Of a stretch of 64,000 bases of DNA, positions 42,012-50,800 are shown one piece after another. Source of the DNA: CBDFKY01 sp965248995 (GTDB lineage Bacteria > Pseudomonadota > Alphaproteobacteria > Rickettsiales > UBA998). The stretch lies in the NCBI GenBank assembly GCA_965248995.1, contig CBDFKY010000014.1:186001-250000 (forward strand). Reading direction: 5' to 3'. The notes beneath the pieces were generated by a model. It was not told the DNA's origin. It did no database searches and was given only the letters and a program-made list of their open reading frames with translations. The position numbers and the translations under genes are program-made. Within the stretch, counting starts at the first letter, position 1; every line of letters starts with the position of its first letter.

Positions 42012-43226
42012 ATGCCCCGCCGCTTTTTACTGACGTTGCGACTGGCGCTGCAGGACTTGCTGCACGAATGGCGTCTCGCCGCCTGCCTGATCGCCGCGTT
42101 ATGCGCCGTGCTGGTGCCGCTGTTGATCCTGTTCGGGCTGAAGGAAGGCATGATCCATCAATGGAGTGAGCGCCTGCTCGCTTCTCCGGGCGGACGTGAA
42201 CTGGTGCTGCAACGGCACATGTCGCTGGATGAAGCATGGTTTCGGGATATCCGGCAGTCGCCCCTGGTCGCTTTCGCGATGCCCGATATGTTTTCGGCCA
42301 GCCGCGCCATGGATCTCATGAAAGAGAATGGCCGCAAGGTGGCGCCACGCAACGACGTGATCCTCAGCGGCGCGGGCGATCCCCTGCTGGGAGACAGGAA
42401 ACCGCCTGAGGGCCTTTTCGATATCGTGCTTTCCCATGCCGTGGCGCAGGCGCTCGACGCTCACGAGGGAGAGGAGATACAGGCGGTCATCACCCGTTCC
42501 TACGCGGAAAAACCCGAACGTATCATGCAGGATATGCGGGTGGTTTCCATCCTGGGGGCCGATCAGATTTCCCGGCAGGCGGTGTTCGTCTCGCTGGCGT
42601 TCGCCACCGCGCTGGAGAGTTACAAGGATGGCCGCAAGGTGCCGCTCTTCAAGGTAGGCGAAGGGGCGTCGGATCAGCCGATTTTTCCGCCTTATCCGGG
42701 AGCGCGCCTGTATGCGAAAAGGCTGGACGATGTCCTGCCACTCTCGGAAAAATTGTCCGCAGATGATGTGCCCACCGTCCCGAAAGAAGCGGAAGTTCGC
42801 CAGATGCAGCAGACAAAAGCGGTGCTGGATCGCCTGTTCATGGTGATCGCGGGGCTGGGGCTTTCGGGAATGCTGTGTTCCCTTTCCGCCAGCCTGTGGG
42901 CGAACATCGACCGCAAGCGGCTGGATTTCGCCCTGCTCACGCTGCTGGGCATGAAAAAAAGGGACCTGCTGTTTTTTCCCGTTGCACAGGCGTTGATTAT
43001 CGTTACTTTCGGATGCGTAATGGCGTTCGCGCTGTATGCCGCCTCCGCACGCTGGATCGACTGGCTGTTCAGGGGGTGGATGCAGTCAGGCGAATCCGCT
43101 ACCCGCCTGCCGGCAGGGTACGCGCTGCTGCTGGGTGCGGTAGTGCTGGCCACGGGTGTTGTCGCTGCAATGTTGGGAGGATATCGTATGATGAAGATAG
43201 AGCCGGTTCATGCGCTGCGCAGTTAA
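42012..43226 (+). CDS. ABC transporter permease, FtsX-like (TagS type)
   Basis: The 404-residue protein has one N-terminal membrane helix (about 18-42), a large periplasmic domain (to about 270) and three C-terminal helices, the MacB/LolC/FtsX topology. The segment LDFALLTLLGMKKRDLLFFPVAQALI fits the coupling region of such permeases. With the ATPase it would form a type VII ABC machine; in TagQRST the equivalent is TagS. It overlaps the formylglycine-enzyme-like gene by 17 bp. Confidence 0.88.
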   Translation: MPRRFLLTLRLALQDLLHEWRLAACLIAALCAVLVPLLILFGLKEGMIHQWSERLLASPGGRELVLQRHMSLDEAWFRDIRQSPLVAFAMPDMFSASRAMDLMKENGRKVAPRNDVILSGAGDPLLGDRKPPEGLFDIVLSHAVAQALDAHEGEEIQAVITRSYAEKPERIMQDMRVVSILGADQISRQAVFVSLAFATALESYKDGRKVPLFKVGEGASDQPIFPPYPGARLYAKRLDDVLPLSEKLSADDVPTVPKEAEVRQMQQTKAVLDRLFMVIAGLGLSGMLCSLSASLWANIDRKRLDFALLTLLGMKKRDLLFFPVAQALIIVTFGCVMAFALYAASARWIDWLFRGWMQSGESATRLPAGYALLLGAVVLATGVVAAMLGGYRMMKIEPVHALRS

Positions 43227-44745
43227 TATCGGACTGCTGCTCGCCGCCTTGTTCGCCTGCGGGCAGGCGCAGGCCGCCGCGCCGAAATGGGACGCCGCCT
43301 ATTATAATCCGGTGGCGGACGCCGACGACGTCATCCTGCCGATGCCCTGCGGCGGCGCGATGGCGTTCAGAAAGGTCACGCTGCCGGCGCTGGACGCCAT
43401 GCATGATGAAAAAATCCGCCTCGGCAACCCGGATGAGGTGCATGGCTACAGCGAATATGCGCGTACCGCCTATCTGGCGGGAAGTTTTCCGGGTAAAAAA
43501 AGCTCGGAAGCATATTATCTGCTTGGCAAGTATGAAGTGAATCAACTGCAATACGACGCGCTGGGCAAGGCTGAGTGCCCTACGCCCGCCATGACGATGC
43601 GTCTGCCGGTGACGAAAATAAGCTGGTTCGACGCGGTGGCGTTCGCTGACCGCTATAATCTCTGGCTTGAGAAGGAAGCGAAGGACGCGCTGCCCAAACG
43701 CGGGGACCAGCCCGGATATGTCCGGCTCCCTACCGAAACGGAATGGGAATTCGCGGCGCGCGGGGGAATGGCCGTTTCCGAATCGGAATATCGCGATACG
43801 CTGTTTCCCATGCCCGAAGGCAAGGCGGCCTACGGCTGGTTTTCAGGACCGGATTCTTCAGGAGGCAGCCTGCGCTTTACGGGCCTGCTCAAATCCAATC
43901 CGCTGAAGCTGCATGACATGATCGGCAATGCCAGTGAAATGACGTTCGATCTGTACCATCTGCGCACTTTGCAGCGCGACCACGGGATGGCCGGGGGGTT
44001 CGCCGCCCGCGGGGGGGATATCGATACGCCGGAAGCGGAACTGCGCACTTCACTGCGCGATGAAATCCCGTTTTACCGTGACGGCAAGGCATGGAGCAGC
44101 AAAACCATGGGGCTGCGGCTGGCATTGAGCGCCACGGTCATCAGTTCGCACGCCGAATTGAAAAACATTCAGGAGGCCTGGGGCAAGCTGGGACAGGTCA
44201 AGACCGCGCAGGCCTCCTCCGACCCGTTGCAGATATTGAAGAAAATGGAAAAGGAAACGGATGATCCGGCCACGCAGGAGTCGCTGAAACAGGTGCACCA
44301 GACGATTGAAGCGCAGCGTGAGGATACCAACGAGAAACGCGACCTTGCGGCGCGCATGGCACTGCGTTACGGCACGGCGCTGTGTGTCGATCTCGGTAAG
44401 GAAGCGCGCAAGCTTGAAGGGTTGAACGAAGTGTATCAGCAGTGCAAGAAAGACCATGCGATGGATTGTGATGCGCTGTATGGGGGTGATTCACGCCCTT
44501 CCCGGGATGCGCTTTCGCTGCTGCAGAAACGCTATGCCGATTTCGTCGTCGAGATGGCGGGTATTTTTGAACCGGAGGTGATCGACCTGCAGCTCAAAGC
44601 GGTGGAGTCGGCTTACGAGCAGCAACATCTGGACGCGTTCGTCCCTTATGCCAGAAAATTCAGGGAGCATGTGCAGCAGCATGCCGGACACGGGCTGGTG
44701 GAAGGGGCGGCGTGGATGAAGGCATGCAGGGGATTAAAACCATGA
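43210..44745 (+). CDS. Exported formylglycine-enzyme-like (SUMF1) protein, TagR type
   Basis: Residues 1-23 are a signal peptide (MRCAVNIGLLLAALFACGQA). A SUMF1/FGE-sulfatase fold follows (residues 90-310): YYLLGKYEVNQLQYDAL, VTKISWFDAVAFADRYNLWL, VRLPTETEWEFAARGG, LHDMIGNASEMTFDLY and the GLRLAL end. The catalytic cysteines of true formylglycine enzymes are not evident, so it is probably a binding protein, like TagR, which activates PpkA in Pseudomonas. The last 200 residues are helical. It overlaps the permease upstream and a lipoprotein gene downstream (ATGA). Confidence 0.85.
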   Translation: MRCAVNIGLLLAALFACGQAQAAAPKWDAAYYNPVADADDVILPMPCGGAMAFRKVTLPALDAMHDEKIRLGNPDEVHGYSEYARTAYLAGSFPGKKSSEAYYLLGKYEVNQLQYDALGKAECPTPAMTMRLPVTKISWFDAVAFADRYNLWLEKEAKDALPKRGDQPGYVRLPTETEWEFAARGGMAVSESEYRDTLFPMPEGKAAYGWFSGPDSSGGSLRFTGLLKSNPLKLHDMIGNASEMTFDLYHLRTLQRDHGMAGGFAARGGDIDTPEAELRTSLRDEIPFYRDGKAWSSKTMGLRLALSATVISSHAELKNIQEAWGKLGQVKTAQASSDPLQILKKMEKETDDPATQESLKQVHQTIEAQREDTNEKRDLAARMALRYGTALCVDLGKEARKLEGLNEVYQQCKKDHAMDCDALYGGDSRPSRDALSLLQKRYADFVVEMAGIFEPEVIDLQLKAVESAYEQQHLDAFVPYARKFREHVQQHAGHGLVEGAAWMKACRGLKP

Positions 44746-45224
44746 AAAAAATGATGATCGCACTAAGTTTCACCGCGTTGACGGTATCAGGCTGCGGGGT
44801 GGAAACCTTGTGGGACAGTCCCGGGACTGTCCACGCCTCAACGGTCGCGGCACCGGATAATGACCATCTCTACGCGGCGCGCCTGTCATTACGCTATGGC
44901 GGATTGATGTGCCAGACGATCGCCAGCCAGCGTGCGCGTCAGGTCTCCCTGCAGGCATCACTTAATGAATGTGAGTCAAGCGGTGCGTTTCCAGCGCCTT
45001 ATTGCGCAAATCTTTACGGGAAGTCACTCAGTGATGTGACGAATACGCTACAGCAATCGCTGGTGGAATATTCTGCGTTTACGGGCCAGACGGCAGGGTA
45101 TTTCACCTCTGAGATCCTTTCCGCCCAGACTGCCGGCGTGCAAGGGTATGCCGTGCAATTCGCCGATCATGTAAATTCCGCTAGGCAAGGCAATGCGAGT
45201 CGTGCAGATTATTGCCTGAAATAA
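44742..45224 (+). CDS. Small lipoprotein of the SrfABC/Tag-like locus
   Basis: The start at ATG 44742, inside the previous stop codon, gives 160 residues with a clear lipobox (MKKMMIALSFTALTVSGC). The mature part has four cysteines (LMCQTIASQ; NECESSG; PYCANLYG; DYCLK), which may form disulphides in the periplasm. It shares the LRYG..LC motif spacing with the C-terminal part of the preceding protein (MALRYGTALCVDLGKEARK), suggesting a duplicated domain. It could be the TagQ-like member. The function is unknown. Confidence 0.75.
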   Translation: MKKMMIALSFTALTVSGCGVETLWDSPGTVHASTVAAPDNDHLYAARLSLRYGGLMCQTIASQRARQVSLQASLNECESSGAFPAPYCANLYGKSLSDVTNTLQQSLVEYSAFTGQTAGYFTSEILSAQTAGVQGYAVQFADHVNSARQGNASRADYCLK

Positions 45225-45246
45225 ATTCATGTATGGTTAAGGAGAA

Positions 45247-45957
45247 ATGATGATGCGCTATGGCAAATATGCGATTATCTGGCTGTGCGTCGCCAGTGTG
45301 GGCTTGAGCGCGTGTCAGCCGATGTCCGAGGATACCAGTCATATGACGCCGGATGAGAGAAGATTGCACGAGCAGGTGGCGGATTACAACCAGACCATCG
45401 CTATCACTTGTGTCGGTGGCGCGGCGGTCGGTGCTGCGGCCGGCAGCGTTATCGGCAACAGCGACGACAGGCTTCGGAATATGCTGATCGGCGCCGCGAT
45501 AGGCACGGTCGGCGGATGTGCGCTCGGCAAACATATGGCGGATACGAAAGAGAACGCCGAACAGCAGGATATCAAGCTGGACGGGGCATTGGACCAGGCC
45601 AGAAAAGAGAATATGCAGCTTAGAAATACCATCGCCGCCGCCGACAAGGTCATCGCGACGGATGAACAGAAAATCGCCCGCCTGCAGTCACAGATTGCGA
45701 AGGGGCAGGTGACGCGGGATCAGGCGAAAAAGGACCTTGCCAACGTCGATGCCAATATCGCCTATCTTGATAAGACGCTCGGCCAGCTGAAAGACCGCCA
45801 GAAGCAATGGGACCGGGTTTCCACCAAAGCCCATCATTCCGACCCCCATACGGCCAGGCAGATCGATTCGGAAGTCAAAACGCTGAATCAACAGGTGGCG
45901 GATCTGGAGCGCTCGTTGAAAAAGCTGATCAAGCAGCGCAGGGTATCGTTAACCTAG
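45247..45957 (+). CDS. Lipoprotein with glycine-zipper and coiled coil
   Basis: An AAGGAG site precedes three in-frame ATGs at 45247-45253. The 236-residue protein has a lipobox (VGLSAC), a glycine-zipper segment (GGAAVGAAAGSVIG and GAAIGTVGGCALG, about 57-95) as in outer-membrane lipoproteins, and a long coiled coil (100-230). It is a structural candidate for spanning the periplasm. It is the second of three small lipoproteins closing the locus; TagQ in the Pseudomonas pathway is also an outer-membrane lipoprotein, but homology is not established. Confidence 0.75.
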   Translation: MMMRYGKYAIIWLCVASVGLSACQPMSEDTSHMTPDERRLHEQVADYNQTIAITCVGGAAVGAAAGSVIGNSDDRLRNMLIGAAIGTVGGCALGKHMADTKENAEQQDIKLDGALDQARKENMQLRNTIAAADKVIATDEQKIARLQSQIAKGQVTRDQAKKDLANVDANIAYLDKTLGQLKDRQKQWDRVSTKAHHSDPHTARQIDSEVKTLNQQVADLERSLKKLIKQRRVSLT

Positions 45958-45967
45958 GAGGAAGTGC

Positions 45968-46423
45968 ATGAGAAAATATAGCGTTCCCATAGCCTTGCTG
46001 ATGCTCGCCGCATGTGGGCCCGTTGATCCGCAGAAGCGGGGCTATATGACCACGGTGACCTGTACAATCGGCGGTTGCGAAAAAACGCTTGAAAGCAAGC
46101 GGCAGAACCTGAACCGTGCCGAAGCGGAAAATACGGGTCTGGCCGCGCAGGCCGATCAAAAGGAAATGACGCGCAACGCGGTTTCTGGACAACGCGCCAG
46201 TCTGGAGAAACAATATGCCGGGTTGAAAAGCGACATTCAAAATCTTCAAAAAAAGCTGAGCCGAAAAAAACTGGGAAATTCGCCGCAGGCTCAGGAATTG
46301 TCGGAACTGGAAGATGAAGTCACGCTGCGCCAGCAAGGCGGTGCCAGCCAGGCAGAACTCGATCAGTTGACACATAAGAAGGAAAGCCTGGAAAAGCAGA
46401 TCAAGATCTTGTTACGCGGATAG
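45968..46423 (+). CDS. Coiled-coil lipoprotein
   Basis: AGGAGG, 6 bases upstream, fits ATG 45968. The 151-residue protein has a lipobox (LLMLAAC), a short Cys-containing stretch (VTCTIGGCEK) and a coiled coil from residue 40 to the end (leucine heptads; LEKQYAGLKSDIQNLQKKL). It follows the glycine-zipper lipoprotein by 10 bp, so it is in the same operon and is its last gene on this strand. No known family. Confidence 0.72.
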   Translation: MRKYSVPIALLMLAACGPVDPQKRGYMTTVTCTIGGCEKTLESKRQNLNRAEAENTGLAAQADQKEMTRNAVSGQRASLEKQYAGLKSDIQNLQKKLSRKKLGNSPQAQELSELEDEVTLRQQGGASQAELDQLTHKKESLEKQIKILLRG

Positions 46424-46470
46424 ATCGGCGTCCTATGGTCATTACCTGAAAAGTCATAAAATACGGACGT

Positions 46471-46893
46471 TCATTCTGGGTGTTCTTCAGGAGCGTTTCG
46501 CTTCGATGCGGGCGGTGGTACGGGTGTAACCAACGTAGCGGCGTTATCCTTCTTCAATGCGTGCCACACCTCTTCCACAGGGGGGACGGGCGGCAGGCTT
46601 CCGGCATATTTCAATTCCAGCGCGGCTTTCGGATTCTTGCATGGATCGCCTGCAAGGATCTCACGGATACCGGCAAGACGTCCTTTCAACCGCTCATTCG
46701 CTTCTTTCTGTGCGATGAGTGCCTGGCGGATCAAGGCCACTTTCTGCTCATAGGTGAATTTCGGCAGGGAAGCAGGCTGTGGTCCTCCCCCCGCCTCAGA
46801 TACGTTTTCAGTGTGTATATCCTGTGTCCATCCATCTGCGCCAGACAGGCAGGTTATGAAAGCGAACAAGGTGAGCGGAAGATATTTTTTCAT
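46471..46893 (-). CDS. Small secreted protein converging on the locus
   Basis: From ATG 46893, with AGGAAAA upstream, it has 140 residues: a signal peptide (MKKYLPLTLFAFITCLSG), a helical part (about 45-95: YEQKVALIRQALIAQKEANE) and a Pro-rich end. It converges on the last lipoprotein gene, with about 48 bp between stops. It may or may not be part of the system. No family recognised. Confidence 0.6.
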   Translation of the reverse strand: MKKYLPLTLFAFITCLSGADGWTQDIHTENVSEAGGGPQPASLPKFTYEQKVALIRQALIAQKEANERLKGRLAGIREILAGDPCKNPKAALELKYAGSLPPVPPVEEVWHALKKDNAATLVTPVPPPASKRNAPEEHPE

Positions 46894-47087
46894 GATTTTT
46901 TCCTGACTTCTAAAGACAAAGGCCCACAGAAAAATTTCACGCTGCATAAAATTACTCTGCAGGGCTTTATAACACGAAATTCATATCCGCCCATCCATAT
47001 TCAAAAAGCAGGACAGGTCAACGGTTATTACCACTTTACAGTCGGCAGCGGATACACGGACCCGGAGCCCTTTACTCCTTGCATGAC

Positions 47088-47204
47088 TATAGTGTTTCCG
47101 AATAATTTTCGTACGAAAATTTTCGGTTAAAAACACTATAAATTATATGGTTATAGTCATTTTATCCGATTAAAACCGTACGGTTTTTAATCGGAATGAC
47201 TATA
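47088..47204. repeat. TATAGT hairpins B and A
   Basis: Type B (47088-47140) and type A (47152-47204) with an 11-bp spacer. They form most of the 373-bp gap between the small secreted protein and the oxidoreductase terminator; 46894-47087 shows nothing else I can support. Confidence 0.9.
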
Positions 47205-47209
47205 TATCC

Positions 47210-47239
47210 AAAAAAAAAGGGAAACCTCAGTTTCCCTTT
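47210..47239 (-). terminator. Terminator of the FAD oxidoreductase gene
   Basis: AAAGGGAAAC-CTCA-GTTTCCCTTT forms a perfect hairpin, followed on the minus strand by eight or nine T. Confidence 0.85.
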
Positions 47240-47266
47240 ACATGTTCACTTATAAAATTGATCGCG

Positions 47267-48709
47267 TCATCCCAGTAGTTCAAGCCGGGCTTCCAGTTCT
47301 TCCGCGTCCGGAGAATGCATGAAGGATGCAATTCCCGTCGGCGTCAGCCTGGAGGCCATTTTGATGGCTTTACTCAGCTTTGCGGGGGCAAGGCGGGTAT
47401 GTGACTGCTGACCTACCCACTGGATAAAACGCGCCATGGACAAATAATCCATATGTCCCTGAAACTGCTCGGGCAGGCGGTTTTTCTGCCGCAGGATATT
47501 GAGTATGACCTCGTGTGCGGCCACCACCGCATTCGGAAGCTTGCGCGCCCGTATGGAGTGGTAGTTTTGCACCTGAAGTTCAGGGAGCCCGGTGCCGCGG
47601 TAAAAACCGGGCAGAGGGACCAGCTCATGGATGAAGTGGGTAACATATCCGCCGACTAATTGCGCTCCCTGCAGGAACGGAAAATTGGCGATCACGTGCC
47701 CCACGCTGCCGTTGGCATATTGATGCACGACGTCCGGTTCGATCGTCCCTTTGGCAATCTGCCGGGAGGGCGCGAGCCAGCCCGTCACATTGTGATGCAG
47801 CAGGGCAGTCGCCGGAATTTCAATCACTCCGCGGTTTTCCGCGATTCTTCCGTAAGAAGGCGCAAGACCTCCGTGCTGGAGAAGGTGAGTGACCTGATTC
47901 TCTATACCGTGCTGAAGCACCGCGTAGATTTTGGTACCCGTTTCTACCGTATGCTGGTTAGCAGCATACGAAGGAAGATCCTTCATGACCTGCTGATCGA
48001 TCTTCTGACCCTCCTGCCAGAACGTGGTATTCACCACATGATCGAAATCCTCCCAGTAGGAGGTCGAGCATATGGTTCTCAGAAATTCGACCAGAACCGT
48101 CGATCCCTGAGGCTGTAGCTTCTGGACGAGATGGTTCGGACGGAACTCGATGTTCGGATCAGCCTCGATTCTGCACATGGCGGAGATCGCCAGCAGATAG
48201 AGATCGATCAGACGTTCGTTCGAGGTGACCCGCAGCTGCGCGGATTGCGAACCGAGCCGGTCATTGCCTAACTCCATGCGAGAGAAGAAATCGTCCGGAT
48301 GACCGAAGATGTCTTCCGCTTCCGGAGAAAGAACCAGCATTTCCCGGTAGTGGCGTTGCAGTTGCTCCGCCACTTCAAGAAAACGCGCCGCCGTGATCGC
48401 ATCGCCGTCCAGTCCCATGAGAGGGGAGTGGGATTCCTGAACAAAATATTGAGGAACCGGCACGTTCATGATGAAATTTTTCATCCATAGAGAACCGAGC
48501 AACGTGGTCGCCTGAATTTCTTCTGCGAACTTGGGATGCTCGGGATGGTGCAGACCTGTATGCAGTCTGTACCAGTGGTCACTTGTCGCGCCACTGAAAA
48601 TCGAACCTTTCGATTCCACTAGCACCACTTCCACTCCGAAGGCGGAGAGAAGCAGCGCAGTCACCACACCGGAAAGACCAGCGCCGATGACTAAAGTTTT
48701 CTTGGGCAT
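47267..48709 (-). CDS. FAD-dependent oxidoreductase
   Basis: The 480-residue protein begins with the dinucleotide-binding motif LVIGAGLSGVVTALLL followed by the acidic end of strand 2 (VVLVESKGS), as in DAO/amine-oxidase-like flavoenzymes. A second FAD contact may lie in GLPELQVQNYHSIRARKLPN near the C-terminus. The substrate is unknown. It is divergent from an HPPD-like dioxygenase gene, which suggests a shared aromatic or amino-acid pathway and a shared promoter; an IS630 element now lies between them. Confidence 0.78.
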   Translation of the reverse strand: MPKKTLVIGAGLSGVVTALLLSAFGVEVVLVESKGSIFSGATSDHWYRLHTGLHHPEHPKFAEEIQATTLLGSLWMKNFIMNVPVPQYFVQESHSPLMGLDGDAITAARFLEVAEQLQRHYREMLVLSPEAEDIFGHPDDFFSRMELGNDRLGSQSAQLRVTSNERLIDLYLLAISAMCRIEADPNIEFRPNHLVQKLQPQGSTVLVEFLRTICSTSYWEDFDHVVNTTFWQEGQKIDQQVMKDLPSYAANQHTVETGTKIYAVLQHGIENQVTHLLQHGGLAPSYGRIAENRGVIEIPATALLHHNVTGWLAPSRQIAKGTIEPDVVHQYANGSVGHVIANFPFLQGAQLVGGYVTHFIHELVPLPGFYRGTGLPELQVQNYHSIRARKLPNAVVAAHEVILNILRQKNRLPEQFQGHMDYLSMARFIQWVGQQSHTRLAPAKLSKAIKMASRLTPTGIASFMHSPDAEELEARLELLG

Positions 48710-48748
48710 AAAATAAAAGCCTTGAAACGATAGAACGCTTGCACTCTA

Positions 48749-49634
48749 TAGTTAATTCAAAATTTACACGGATGATTGTATTATGTTATGATGAGTCATA
48801 GCATGGATTTACGGCGTCGCGTTGTTGCGTATGTCAGGGGCGGTGGAAGTAAGGCGGAAGCTGCCCGTCGGTTTGGGGTACACCATGGGTGTGTGTTTGA
48901 TTGGATCACGCGTGATCGGTTGGAAGCGAAGAAACCGGGTCCGCGCAAGGCGCATAAACTGGACATGGAAGCACTGCAACAGGCGGTGGAATGTCAACCT
49001 GAGGTAATGGGTAAGGAACTGGCGGTACACTTTGGGGTAAGGCCGAGTACGATCTGCTATGCGCTGAAGCGGTTGAACATCAGTCGTAAAAAAAACCTGG
49101 ACGTATAAAGAAAGCGACAACGAGAAACGCAAAGCGTACCTCAAGCGCTGGTGGCGTTACCGGATGCAGGGCAAGCAGTTTGTGTATGTCGATGAAAGCG
49201 CCTTCGCACCCACCGCCGAACGCACGCATGGCTTCGCCCGAAAAGGCAAGCGTGTGCATGGGCAACGCAGCGGGCAGCGCAGACCCCGCACCAGTTTCCT
49301 GGCAGCCTTGTGCGGCAAGCAAATGCTTGCCCCCTTCCTCTTTCAGGGTACCTGCAACACTGCCGTTTTTAATGCTTGGCTAGAGCAGGAACTCTGCCCG
49401 CATCTTACCCCTAACAGCGTTGTCATTATGGACAACGCCACCTTCCATAAATCTACTTTAACACAACAGCTTATTCAGCAACGACAGGCAACGCTATTGT
49501 TCCTGCCTCCCTATTCTCCCGATCTCAATCCTATCGAAAAACGTTTCGGCACCATCAAACGATACCGATCCTACACACCAGAAATATCCCTCAATCTTCT
49601 CATTCAAACATACGGATAATTATTGAATTGGGTA
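48749..49634 (+). mobile_element. IS630-family insertion sequence, copy 1
   Basis: The 886-bp element has short imperfect terminal inverted repeats (TAGTTAATTCAA and, at the other end, TACCCAATTCAA) and is flanked by TA on both sides, the target duplication of IS630/Tc1 elements. It encodes one frameshifted DDE transposase. Copy 2 at 61975-62860 appears identical except for one noticed change (G here, A there) at the Gly/Asp codon after the catalytic Glu. Confidence 0.93.
48788..49619 (+). CDS. IS630-family transposase, two frames joined by +1 shift
   Basis: Frame 1 (ATG 48788 to TAA 49108) encodes the helix-turn-helix half (SMDLRRRVVAYVRGGGSKAE, then AARRFGVHHGCVFDWI). Frame 2, entered by a +1 (or -2) shift at the A8 run 49088-49095, continues KKTWTYKESDNEKR and carries the DDE residues: YVDESAF, IMDNATFHKS and LPPYSPDLNPIEKRFG. 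Joined, it would have 276 residues, a normal length. Slippage on A8 is a known way to make IS630 transposases, so the break need not mean loss of function. Confidence 0.88.
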
Positions 49635-49685
49635 TAGTTAACTTTTAATTAATGTGCAAGCGTTGTTACTTTTTATTAAGCTCAG

Positions 49686-50714
49686 ATGAATATCAGGTTC
49701 ATTGAAATCACTGCGCTCGGTACCCGGAACCACGAAACAGCCCGCGCTGTTTTAGGCACATACGGGTTCAAGCGCTTCGGAGTAGCCCGAAACACGTTCG
49801 AAGTGTGGAAAAACGGAGCGAATATCTTCGTTTTGAATTTCGATCCGTTCGGAGCTTCGGGACAATTCGCCAGCATACATGGCGGTCTGGTTCTTTCGGG
49901 AATCGGAATGGACACGGTACCTTCGGGACTGGACTGGCATAATTTCTCCGTCAAGTCTGCGCTCGGATTACCGCTGGCGATCGCACCGGGAGGATTAAGT
50001 TTTTATTTCGATGCCGGTCGGCTGTTTCGCAGTTTTCTGACCCGTCTATCCCTAGATAGCGGTTTCGTGGAAGCACCGGTCGCCCAATCCTTCTTAGGAT
50101 GGGACCATATCGACATTCGGACCGAGACCGTCTGGAACCTTGCCCAGATGGTAAGTTTCCTGCAAATATTCGGTCTGGATATTCAACACCTGCCGGTGGA
50201 TGAGACCAATCTGGTCGTCGCCGCCCAGGATAAAAGCGGTACCCGGATCGCCCTGCCTCATCCTCTCAAAGTGGACGAGGAAGTGATCCGCCGTATTCCG
50301 GGGGTCTACCTTGACCATGCCGCCATCATTCCGTTCGACATGGTTTCGGCGGTATCGGCAGCGGTAAGCCGGGGAGGGGAATTTTCCAACCCCGCAGACG
50401 TTCTGCCGGACTATTACGCGCAACTGCGTAAGCATCCTTATGCTCGCCTGATCGATGTCGATCAGTTCGAAGCGCTGGGTGTCCGCGCTGCAAGTTGGGA
50501 AGAAAATGAAGGAAACCTGCTCGTGCAGGCGTATTCTGAACCCGTGTTCCCGGAAAATCTGACCCATGCGTATACCTCACCGTCGGTGATTGAATTCGCC
50601 TATCGCCTCGGTGAAGGCGCGGAACAGCAGGATAAAATTTTCCCTGTCCACAACCCCGCCACCCAGGCGGTGTTTGCTTCCACTACCAAAACCCAGGTAG
50701 GAGACGGTCAGTAA
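49686..50714 (+). CDS. VOC-superfamily dioxygenase, HPPD-like
   Basis: 4-hydroxyphenylpyruvate dioxygenases and hydroxymandelate synthases are two-domain VOC enzymes using Fe(II) and a 2-oxo acid. The 342-residue protein fits: an N-terminal domain starting IRFIEITALGTRNHETARAV, then metal ligands His141 in FLGWDHIDIRTETV, a His in PGVYLDHAAIIPFD and a likely Glu in PSVIEFAYR. Length and motif spacing are right for HPPD, but the sequence is divergent, so another 2-oxo acid may be the substrate. It is divergent from the FAD oxidoreductase and has its own terminator. Confidence 0.78.
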   Translation: MNIRFIEITALGTRNHETARAVLGTYGFKRFGVARNTFEVWKNGANIFVLNFDPFGASGQFASIHGGLVLSGIGMDTVPSGLDWHNFSVKSALGLPLAIAPGGLSFYFDAGRLFRSFLTRLSLDSGFVEAPVAQSFLGWDHIDIRTETVWNLAQMVSFLQIFGLDIQHLPVDETNLVVAAQDKSGTRIALPHPLKVDEEVIRRIPGVYLDHAAIIPFDMVSAVSAAVSRGGEFSNPADVLPDYYAQLRKHPYARLIDVDQFEALGVRAASWEENEGNLLVQAYSEPVFPENLTHAYTSPSVIEFAYRLGEGAEQQDKIFPVHNPATQAVFASTTKTQVGDGQ

Positions 50715-50747
50715 CGTTTCTGATTACTCCGGCCTTTTTCTGACATG

Positions 50748-50779
50748 ACCCGTATCCCTCCAGGATGCGGGTTTTTTTT
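50748..50779 (+). terminator. Terminator of the HPPD-like gene
   Basis: ACCCGTATCC pairs with GGATGCGGGT across a short loop, followed by eight T. Confidence 0.85.
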
Positions 50780-50800
50780 ATCCTCATGGGGAAATGAGAT

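Larger units (their letters stand above)
48734..49664. promoter_or_regulatory. Split 11-bp palindrome in a divergent promoter region
   Basis: AACGCTTGCAC (48734-48744) and its exact complement GTGCAAGCGTT (49654-49664) flank the IS630 element. Removing the element and one TA leaves the arms about 21 bp apart, midway between the divergent starts at 48709 and 49686. This looks like an operator or a stem now separated by 886 bp. Confidence 0.6.

Noticed and set aside
29209..46947. Type VI secretion locus
   Set aside because: Only the regulatory Tag-like parts are matched; no TssB/C sheath, Hcp, VgrG, TssJLM or ClpV homologue is present.
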